A stretch of DNA of 5,886 nucleotides from Anaerolineae bacterium (lineage in GTDB: Bacteria; Chloroflexota; Anaerolineae; Anaerolineales; Anaerolineaceae). Under the pieces are notes generated by a model, which was given only the letters and a program-made list of their open reading frames with translations, was not told where the DNA came from and did not search any database. Both the position numbers and the translations under genes were made by a program. Positions 1-4,384 of the stretch are shown one piece after another; the first letter of the stretch is position 1, and every line of letters starts with the position of its first letter. The stretch lies in assembly GCA_016213455.1 (NCBI GenBank), contig JACRAG010000496.1, forward strand, positions 1-5,886. Direction: 5' to 3'.

Positions 1-1626
1 CTGCTGGGCGTGGTTGCCCTTTCCTATGCGCAAACCATCCGCGGCTATCCTTCCGGGGGTGGTTCCTATGTGGTGGCGCGGGAAAATCTGGGCACCTACC
101 CCGGCCTGGTCGCCGGCGCAGCCCTGCTGCTGGATTACATCCTCACCGCCGCCGTCAGCCTGACCTCCGGCGTGGCAGCCATCGCCTCGGCTTTTCCGGC
201 GCTGTGGAACTTCCGCATCGAGCTGGCCCTGTTGCTGCTGCTGATCATCATGGTGCTCAACCTGCGCGGACTGCGCGAATCCGGCACCGTGATGACTGTT
301 CCGGTGTACCTTTTCATTGCCACCTTCGGCTTGATGATCCTGGCGGGCCTGTTCAAAGCCGTGCTGCAAAACGGCGCCACGCCCATCCCTGCGCAGGCTG
401 TCATTCCCAACGAACCGCTGACCCTCCTGCTGATCCTGCATGCCTTCTCCGCCGGCTGCACCGCCCTGACCGGCATCGAAGCGATCTCCAACGGCGTGCC
501 GGAATTCAAAAAGCCTGAATGGGTCAACGCGCGCAAAACGCTGGTGATCATGGCGCTCATCATGGGCTTCCTTTTCATCGGCAGCATTGGCCTGACCCAG
601 TACCTGGGCGTGGTGCCTTCCGGCAACGAGACCATCCTCTCCGCGCTGGCACGGCGCATCTTCGGCAGCGGCGTGCTGTACTACCTGGTGCAGTTCACCA
701 CCCTGGGTGTGCTGGCGGTGGCAGCCAACACCAGCTTCGCCGGCTTTCCGCGCATCACCGCCATCATGGCCAAAGACCGCTTCCTGCCGCGCCAGCTCTT
801 CAATGTCGGCGACCGGCTGGTCTTCCACAACGGCATCCTGCTGCTGGCCGGCCTGACGGCGGTATTGATCGTCGCCTTCAACGCGGATGCCCACGCCCTG
901 GTTCCGCTTTTCGCGGTTGGCGCGTTCACCGCCTTCACCCTCTCGCAAGCGGGCATGGTGGTGCACTGGCTGCGCACCCGCGAATCCGGACGGGGGCTGA
1001 AGATGGTCATCAACGGCCTGGGCGCGCTGGTCACCGGCGGCGCGCTGCTCATCATCGGGGTCAGCAAGTTTTTCAGCGGCGCGTGGATCTCGATCCTGGT
1101 CATTCCGCTGTTTGTGTATGGCTTCATCCAGATCAGTCGCCATTACAAAGGCGTATCCGAACAGCTTTCGCTGCGCGGTTTGCCGCCCTCGCTGCGCCCC
1201 TACCCCAGCCCGCGCGTGGTCATCCCCGTGTCGGGCGTGCATCGCGGCATGGTGGATGCAGTCAATTTTGCGCGCTCGTTGAGCGACAACGTCACCGCGG
1301 TGTTCATCGACATTGACCCCGGACCGGATGAAGAAACCGTCGTGGCGCGTTGGCGCGAGTGGTTCCCGGACGTGGAAATTGTGATCATCCCCTCGCCTTA
1401 CCGCTCCATCGTCGAACCGCTGTTGAACTACCTGGACCGCATCGACCTGGAGCATCATGACGGACAGCAGGCGGTGCTGGTGCTGCCCGAGTTGATCCCC
1501 GCCAGACCCTGGCAGGAAATTCTACACAACCAGTCGGCGGATGAAATTAAGAAAGCGCTGCTCTATCAACGCCGCGAAAGCGGATTCCAGCGCATCATCA
1601 TTGACGTGCCCTATCACCTGAAATAG
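1..1626 (+). CDS. kimA: KimA/YdaO-type APC-superfamily potassium transporter, 5' truncated by window edge
   Basis: The reading frame is open from the first base (LLGVVALSYAQT...), so the true start is upstream and 541 codons are visible; the GTG at base 10 is only an internal codon. Visible features, in order: a re-entrant/second-helix motif near residues 14-31 (GYPSGGGSYVVARENLG), about ten further hydrophobic helices to about residue 380, then a soluble C-terminal domain (about 400-541) of alternating strands and helices. The tail carries SPYRS, LPE, ILHNQSA and a terminal VPYHLK. These tail motifs and the PSGGGSY segment are those I know from Bacillus KimA (YdaO), a proton-coupled K+ importer whose USP-like cytosolic domain binds cyclic di-AMP. 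Role here, by homology: K+ uptake across the cytoplasmic membrane. The first helix, which carries key K+-site residues in KimA, is outside the window and cannot be checked, nor can any upstream riboswitch. Family is confident; substrate is inferred. No convincing terminator follows. Confidence 0.85.
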   Translation: MLGVVALSYAQTIRGYPSGGGSYVVARENLGTYPGLVAGAALLLDYILTAAVSLTSGVAAIASAFPALWNFRIELALLLLLIIMVLNLRGLRESGTVMTVPVYLFIATFGLMILAGLFKAVLQNGATPIPAQAVIPNEPLTLLLILHAFSAGCTALTGIEAISNGVPEFKKPEWVNARKTLVIMALIMGFLFIGSIGLTQYLGVVPSGNETILSALARRIFGSGVLYYLVQFTTLGVLAVAANTSFAGFPRITAIMAKDRFLPRQLFNVGDRLVFHNGILLLAGLTAVLIVAFNADAHALVPLFAVGAFTAFTLSQAGMVVHWLRTRESGRGLKMVINGLGALVTGGALLIIGVSKFFSGAWISILVIPLFVYGFIQISRHYKGVSEQLSLRGLPPSLRPYPSPRVVIPVSGVHRGMVDAVNFARSLSDNVTAVFIDIDPGPDEETVVARWREWFPDVEIVIIPSPYRSIVEPLLNYLDRIDLEHHDGQQAVLVLPELIPARPWQEILHNQSADEIKKALLYQRRESGFQRIIIDVPYHLK

Positions 1627-1720
1627 CGGGAATATGCGTCCGGCAGCGCGGTGCGCAAGAGCCAAACTGTTAATTGCTTGTAGACCGCAGGGGAGCGTAA
1701 ATCCCGTAAAATCAATAAGG

Positions 1721-1726
1721 TATAAT
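1721..1726 (+). promoter_or_regulatory. -10 box (TATAAT) for leaderless transcription of the parvulin lipoprotein operon
   Basis: A perfect TATAAT lies 7 bases before the ATG at 1734, which would place the transcription start at or within a base or two of the start codon. No good -35 hexamer lies at 16-18 bases spacing (TAAATC at 17). The only Shine-Dalgarno-like tract, TAAGG at 1716-1720, is 13 bases from the ATG, which is long for ribosome binding. I infer a leaderless mRNA; a weak SD start from a further upstream promoter is the alternative. Confidence 0.6.
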
Positions 1727-1733
1727 CACGCCA

Positions 1734-2669
1734 ATGGCTGTAAAACTTCGTAAAACCCTGTTGGCCCTTGGCGGGCTGTTGATCTTGACCATTGCGCTGA
1801 TGGGCTGCCGCGCTGCGTCTCCCGCAGCAACGGCGACCGACCAACCCGCCTCACCGGCGGCAACCCTGCCGGCAACGGACACCAGCGTTCCGCCCACCCC
1901 CACCGTCACCCCCGAGCCGCTGGCGCTGCGGGTGAACGGACAGGGTGTGACGCTGGCGGAATTTCAAGCCGGGCTGACGCAGGTGCAAGCCGCCGCGCAA
2001 ACCCTGGGGCTGACGCAAACTGCCGAAGAGCAGCGCCGCTTGGTGCTGGATGACCTGATCACCACCGAACTACTGGCGCAGGCTGCGCGCGAGGGTGGGT
2101 TTGTCCTCGAAGAAACTGCGATGCAGGCGCGCATTGCTGAAGCCGTGTCTGCGCAGGGCGGCGACGCTGCCTTCAACGACTGGCTGTCGCGCATGGGTTA
2201 TACCGCGGACTCGTTCCGCACCGCAGCCCGCCGCTCGCTGGAAGCCGCCTGGCAGCGCGATCAGATTCTGGCCGGAGTGCCGGAAAACGCCGAACAGGTG
2301 CACGCCCGTCAGATCCTGGTGCTTAGCGAAGCCGCCGCGCAGCAGGTCCGCGGGCAGATTGACCAGGCTGGCTCGAATTTTGCAACGATTGCCTTTGGAT
2401 ATGACCTGTCAACCGGCGGCGATCTGGGCTGGTTCCCCCGGGGATACCTGACCCAACCCGCCGTCGAAGAAGCTGCTTTTGCCTTGCAGCCGGGGGAAGT
2501 GAGCGACATCATTCAAACCGAGTTTGGTTATCACCTTGTGCAGGTGATCGCTCGCGAAGATAACCGTCCGCTGACCCCCGAAGCCCGCCAGGCGCTTGGC
2601 AAACAGGCCCTGCAGCGCTGGTTGGATGAACGCCGCGGGCAGGCACAGATCGAGGAACTGGCGCCGTAA
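1734..2669 (+). CDS. Parvulin-type (PpiC/PrsA-like) peptidyl-prolyl cis-trans isomerase lipoprotein
   Basis: 311 residues. The N-terminus is a lipoprotein signal: KLRK, a hydrophobic core (residues 9-23) and lipobox ALMGC, so Cys25 is the predicted lipidated residue. A Pro/Ala/Thr-rich linker (about 27-62, ending PPTPTVTPEP) tethers the domain away from the membrane. Residues 63-180 are a mostly helical region like the N-terminal chaperone part of SurA/PrsA proteins, starting LRVNGQGVTLAEF. Residues about 187-275 are the rotamase domain: HARQILV, then FATIAFGYD, GGDLGWFPRG, EEAAFALQPGEVSDII and TEFGYHLVQV. His190 and His267 match the two conserved parvulin histidines; Asp224 lies near the usual acidic/Cys active-site position. 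The likely role is to speed prolyl isomerisation and folding of exported proteins outside the cytoplasmic membrane. The ATG at 1734 is chosen because it gives a complete signal peptide and follows TATAAT. It is co-oriented with the next gene, 27 bases downstream. Confidence 0.9.
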   Translation: MAVKLRKTLLALGGLLILTIALMGCRAASPAATATDQPASPAATLPATDTSVPPTPTVTPEPLALRVNGQGVTLAEFQAGLTQVQAAAQTLGLTQTAEEQRRLVLDDLITTELLAQAAREGGFVLEETAMQARIAEAVSAQGGDAAFNDWLSRMGYTADSFRTAARRSLEAAWQRDQILAGVPENAEQVHARQILVLSEAAAQQVRGQIDQAGSNFATIAFGYDLSTGGDLGWFPRGYLTQPAVEEAAFALQPGEVSDIIQTEFGYHLVQVIAREDNRPLTPEARQALGKQALQRWLDERRGQAQIEELAP

Positions 2670-2684
2670 ACACACGGACGCCGT

Positions 2685-2688
2685 GGAG
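2685..2688 (+). promoter_or_regulatory. Ribosome binding site (GGAG) of the second operon gene
   Basis: GGAG followed by AAAA lies 8 bases before the ATG at 2697, within the 27-base gap after the lipoprotein stop codon. It supports the ATG at 2697 as the start and contrasts with the first gene of the operon, which has no well-placed Shine-Dalgarno site. Confidence 0.7.
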
Positions 2689-2696
2689 AAAACCGG

Positions 2697-3449
2697 ATGG
2701 GACTTACTGAAGAGCTGAATTTTGACGAACCGATGGAGCGACGCCCGCTGCGCAGCACCCGCCGCACATCCTCCGGCGGCAGCGCCTGGGATGTGTTGAG
2801 CATTCTGCTGCTGGTCGGTACGCTCATCATGGGCGTGGTCTTCGTGCTCATCTATCTGAATCCCTACATCGCCTTCAACCCCTTCCCGCCCCCGGCGCCG
2901 GTGCCAACCCTGTTCATCCCCACCAGCACACCCACCCAGAAAGCCATGCCGCCCACCTGGACGGCGACCGTGACCCTGGAACCCACTGCCACCGGCACCG
3001 CCGTTCCGCCCACCGCCACCGGCACCCTCCCGCCCACCGAAACCGCCACCCCCACCGAAACGACGCAGCCATCTGCCTATCCCTACCAACTGCGCGGCGA
3101 ACCTGCCTTGCTGTCGGGCAGCGTCATCCACCCGGACGAAGGCTGCAAGCTGTGGGTCGCCGGGCAGGCCTTTGATATGAAGGGCGCGCCGGTGGTCGGC
3201 ATCACCGTTCAGTTGACCGGCAACCTGGACCAATCCGTCTATCTGCTCTCCCTCACCGGCACCGCCCTGCAGTACGGTCCGGGCGGGTACGAGTTTGTCC
3301 TGGCGGACCAGGCCGTGGACTCCAGCCAATCCGTGGGCATCCAGCTGCTCGACCAGGAAGGCCGGGCGATCTCGCCGCGGGTGACCTTCGACACCTTCAA
3401 CAGCTGCGATAAGAACCTGATCCTGCTCAATTTCCGCCGCGTGCGCTGA
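2697..3449 (+). CDS. Single-pass membrane protein with Pro/Thr-rich stalk and outer beta-rich domain
   Basis: 250 residues, function unknown. Residues 1-30 are polar and basic near the membrane (RRPLRSTRRTSS), predicted cytoplasmic. About 32-54 form one transmembrane helix (VLSILLLVGTLIMGVVFVLI). About 62-128 are a Pro/Thr/Ala stalk with imperfect PTATGT/PTETAT repeats, predicted outside the cell. Residues 130-250 form a compact domain: GCKLWVAGQAFDMKGAPVVG, VQLTG, YGPGGYEFVL, IQLLDQEG and a closing SCDKNLILLNF. This pattern (a VAGQAFD..G.PV.G opening, then strands) suggests an Ig-like or carboxypeptidase-regulatory-like beta sandwich. Its only two cysteines, Cys150 and Cys237, sit near its two ends and could form a disulfide. 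I have an impression of similar domains in other Chloroflexota surface proteins but no name for the family. The gene follows the lipoprotein foldase closely and ends 20 bases before a strong terminator, so the pair looks like one transcription unit. Confidence 0.85.
   Translation: MGLTEELNFDEPMERRPLRSTRRTSSGGSAWDVLSILLLVGTLIMGVVFVLIYLNPYIAFNPFPPPAPVPTLFIPTSTPTQKAMPPTWTATVTLEPTATGTAVPPTATGTLPPTETATPTETTQPSAYPYQLRGEPALLSGSVIHPDEGCKLWVAGQAFDMKGAPVVGITVQLTGNLDQSVYLLSLTGTALQYGPGGYEFVLADQAVDSSQSVGIQLLDQEGRAISPRVTFDTFNSCDKNLILLNFRRVR
2982..3056 (+). repeat. Imperfect in-frame tandem repeat (24-27 bp units) coding the Pro/Thr stalk
   Basis: Units start at 2982 (CCCACTGCCACCGGCACC), 3009 (CCCACCGCCACCGGCACC) and 3033 (CCCACCGAAACCGCCACC), spaced 27 then 24 bases. 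All spacings are multiples of three, so unit gain or loss would only change stalk length. They encode PTATGTAVP, PTATGTLP and PTETATPT. Confidence 0.6.
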
Positions 3450-3469
3450 ACCGTAAAGAAGAAACCATC

Positions 3470-3501
3470 AAAAATCCCACTCCTCGACGAGTGGGATTTT
3501 T
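3470..3501 (+). terminator. Rho-independent terminator after the lipoprotein/membrane-protein operon
   Basis: A perfect 13-bp inverted repeat: AAAAATCCCACTC (3470-3482), six-base loop CTCGAC, GAGTGGGATTTTT (3489-3501). The stem ends in five T on the plus strand and, because the left arm begins AAAAA, in five T on the minus strand too. It can therefore stop transcription in both directions: the operon from the left and any read-through from the minus-strand microprotein gene on the right. It lies 20 bases after the stop codon at 3449. Confidence 0.9.
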
Positions 3502-3617
3502 GATTCGTCCTGTGGTCGGGGCGCGTGTGGGGCTCTTTTCCCGTAGGTTGGGAGGAGGGCGCGTGAAACGTTGGATCATCACCCGTCTGGTGTGCCCGTA
3601 TCCCAACACGCACTATG

Positions 3618-3773
3618 CGGATGGGTCCACAGCCGAGATCGCCACGCTCGCCCGGAGGGCTTCGCTCGCGATGACCTGTGAGGTTAATGTCGTTGCGAGT
3701 CGCCTCCGCAGGAGGCGGCGAAGCAACCTCCAATTCGGATGGTTACACAGCACAAGGGCTTTGCGATGACATG
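3618..3773. repeat. Composite REP/BIME-like palindromic repeat (three units, alternating orientation)
   Basis: Unit A (about 3634-3675) runs GAGATCGCC...GGGCTTCGCTCGCGATGAC. Unit B (about 3688-3732) is related in inverted orientation: its reverse complement begins GAGGTTGCTTCGCCGCC and ends CTCGCAACGAC, aligning with A at both ends and in the GC-rich middle. A partial direct copy of A follows: CGGATGGGTCCACAGC (3618-3633) recurs as CGGATGGTTACACAGC (3736-3751, 14 of 16 identical). GGGCTT..GCGATGAC (3657-3675) recurs as GGGCTT..GCGATGAC (3756-3770) with the inner part missing. The ends (GAG-TTGC ... CTCGCAATGAC-like) match a widely seen intergenic repeat style in bacterial genomes. Mobilisation or a structural role is unknown. 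Confidence 0.65.
3692..3727. repeat. Hairpin within palindromic repeat unit B
   Basis: Outer stem GTTGC (3692-3696) with GCAAC (3723-3727); inner perfect stem CGCCTCC (3701-3707), loop GCA, GGAGGCG (3711-3717). GAGGTT at 3680-3685 can alternatively pair with AACCTC at 3725-3730. No T-run follows, so it is not a terminator by itself. Confidence 0.7.
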
Positions 3774-3779
3774 GTGCGA

Positions 3780-3800
3780 AAATTGGGCACCCCCCGATTT
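3780..3800 (-). repeat. Short hairpin, possible accessory minus-strand terminator
   Basis: AAATTGGG (3780-3787), loop CACCC, CCCGATTT (3793-3800): 8 pairs including one G-T. On the minus strand the stem is followed by a short T tract (ATTTT). It lies just beyond the stronger 3809-3839 hairpin and is weak evidence on its own. Confidence 0.35.
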
Positions 3801-3808
3801 AAATATTC

Positions 3809-3839
3809 AGCGGGCCGCCCAGATACTGGATGGCCCGCT
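3809..3839 (-). terminator. GC-rich hairpin, candidate terminator for the minus-strand microprotein transcript
   Basis: AGCGGGCC (3809-3816) pairs perfectly with GGCCCGCT (3832-3839). Inside, CCAG (3819-3822) pairs with CTGG (3826-3829) around loop ATA, leaving a two-base internal mismatch. On the minus strand it is followed by TGAATATTTAAAT, AT-rich but not a clean T-run; on the plus strand no T-run follows. It sits about 83 bases past the microprotein stop. A termination or mRNA-stabilising hairpin is inferred; the fold itself is seen directly. Confidence 0.5.
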
Positions 3840-3858
3840 ATACACACGATAATACGCT

Positions 3859-3879
3859 CGCACGCGCAGGCGCGCTGCG
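3859..3879 (-). repeat. GC-rich hairpin in the putative 3' region of the microprotein transcript
   Basis: CGCA (3859-3862) plus GCGC (3864-3867) pair with GCGC (3872-3875) plus TGCG (3876-3879), loop AGGC, with one bulged base (3863). Eight pairs, no T tract. With the 3809-3839 hairpin it makes the stretch after the small gene strongly structured. Confidence 0.45.
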
Positions 3880-3921
3880 TCGGAAGGGGTTTTGGCTAAG
3901 GCGTTCGAACCAGCAGCATGC

Positions 3922-4005
3922 TTAGTGCTCAGACTCCACGTTGATCAGGCTGATCGCGCCAAACAAGAACATCATCGCTGCAACAATAACGTATACGATC
4001 CACAT
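3922..4005 (-). CDS. 27-residue single-helix membrane microprotein, unknown family
   Basis: The frame begins ATG at 4005 (minus) and ends TAA at 3924-3922. The peptide opens MWIVYVIVAAMMFLFGAISL and closes INVESEH: one hydrophobic helix (about residues 2-21), an acidic tail, and no Lys or Arg. The strongest evidence is a near-perfect Shine-Dalgarno AAGGAGG five bases upstream, placed for this ATG. Although the frame stays open further upstream, those codons would encode the Shine-Dalgarno as protein, so I reject a longer start. Size and build recall tiny subunits of membrane complexes such as KdpF (YALxxxE-like end) or CydX (MW start, one helix, acidic tail). Neither match is good enough to name, and no kdpA or cydA neighbour lies in the window. 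It stands alone, divergent from amrS, in a long intergenic region. The gene call is fairly secure; the role is unknown. Confidence 0.75.
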   Translation of the reverse strand: MWIVYVIVAAMMFLFGAISLINVESEH

Positions 4006-4010
4006 ACGAT

Positions 4011-4017
4011 CCTCCTT
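4011..4017 (-). promoter_or_regulatory. Strong Shine-Dalgarno site (AAGGAGG) of the microprotein gene
   Basis: The minus strand reads AAGGAGG then ATCGT then ATG at 4005. Match to the anti-Shine-Dalgarno core and the 5-base spacing are near ideal, and this is the best ribosome site in the window. It decides the start of the 27-codon gene. Confidence 0.8.
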
Positions 4018-4081
4018 CGTTCCCCATACACAGTAATAAACCCATTCGGAAACCAACAGCCGGCGTGCTGTGCAGCTCCCT

Positions 4082-4127
4082 ACTATATATAACGACAATC
4101 CGTGAAAAAAGTTTCCACTTTTCCACA
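4082..4127 (-). promoter_or_regulatory. Candidate promoter zone for the microprotein gene with tandem 8-bp repeat
   Basis: On the minus strand an AT-rich run TATATATAGT (4082-4091) supplies TATAGT or TATATA as a -10 box, predicting a leader of about 70 bases before the ATG at 4005. No good -35 is present (TTTTTT at 17-base spacing). Just upstream, the plus-strand sequence GTTTCCAC TTTTCCAC (4111-4126) is an 8-bp tandem repeat with one mismatch, at about -36 to -51, where an activator could bind. The leader contains a small hairpin, ACAGC (4056-4060) with GCTGT (4067-4071). Confidence 0.35.
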
Positions 4128-4369
4128 CGAATTCACATGTAATTTACGGACCAGCATCCTAACGAGTTGAAGTTCCAGGCTTCATGCGCACCCCCGTCCG
4201 CTGAAGAAATAAATGAATTTCGCGATGCAATCTGCCCTGTGTGCCCAAAACCAGGCGGCGGGAGGTGCAGCTCGTTCAATCTCAGTATACATCACCCGTC
4301 CGCACCTGTGCCTAACAACTGGATTGCAGTCCGTGGATTTAAATAACTGCGCGCTAACCGGGACATTTG

Positions 4370-4378
4370 TGCTATAGT
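4370..4378 (+). promoter_or_regulatory. Extended -10 promoter (TGC-TATAGT) for leaderless amrS
   Basis: TGC plus TATAGT matches the extended -10 form (TGn-TATAAT with one mismatch) and ends 6 bases before the ATG at 4385. That predicts a transcript starting at or near the A of ATG. No purine-rich Shine-Dalgarno site lies between it and the ATG, and no -35 consensus is visible, which fits an extended -10 promoter. Confidence 0.6.
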
Positions 4379-4384
4379 GTGCAT

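Larger units (their letters stand above)
3502..3921. other. Intergenic region without a credible protein gene; repeats and hairpins
   Basis: No reading frame here has a Shine-Dalgarno site, a leaderless -10 box and a plausible protein together. The open frames across 3491-3899 translate to Arg/Ser/Ala-rich text typical of palindromic repeat DNA read by chance. What can be supported is a composite palindromic repeat (about 3618-3773) and three further hairpins (3780-3800, 3809-3839, 3859-3879). In the first 115 bases (3502-3617) I see nothing recognisable. Confidence 0.6.
4006..4384. other. Divergent intergenic region between microprotein gene and amrS
   Basis: This stretch carries the leader and promoter zone of the minus-strand microprotein gene (about 4006-4130) and the amrS promoter (4370-4378). 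The part from 4080 to 4145 is visibly AT-richer than the rest of the window. Between 4145 and 4365 I find no credible gene or RNA. Its open frames have no start signals, and the only structure is a small near-palindrome GGATTGCAGTCC (4321-4332) about 50 bases upstream of the amrS start. Confidence 0.5.

Noticed and set aside
204..1316. Alternative-frame open frames inside the transporter gene (both strands)
   Set aside because: They are shadows of the GC-rich main frame: no start signals and His/Arg/Gly-rich text with no domain pattern.
1642..1663. GGC-GCGC/GCGC-GCC hairpin after the transporter gene as a terminator
   Set aside because: The stem is short and bulged, and no T-run follows.
3491..3769. 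Plus-strand 92-codon open frame across the terminator and repeat
   Set aside because: It starts inside the terminator stem, has no ribosome site, and its Arg/Ala/Ser-rich translation (STAEIATLARRASLAMT...) is what palindromic repeat DNA gives by chance.
3893..3919. GTTCGAAC motif resembling a tRNA T-loop
   Set aside because: The flanking bases do not form a five-pair T-stem on either strand and no matching anticodon arm or acceptor stem lies nearby.
3892..4092. Plus-strand 66-codon open frame
   Set aside because: It starts at TTG without a ribosome site and is antisense to the microprotein gene, whose Shine-Dalgarno and composition are far more convincing.
4119..4127. TTTTCCACA as a replication-origin DnaA box
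   Set aside because: A single match to a degenerate 9-mer, with no cluster and no dnaA, dnaN or gidA neighbours; not enough for an origin.
3922..4128. Longer 68-codon version of the minus-strand microprotein
   Set aside because: It starts at GTG with no ribosome site, and the extension would cover the predicted promoter leader and translate the AAGGAGG site. The ATG at 4005 is better.
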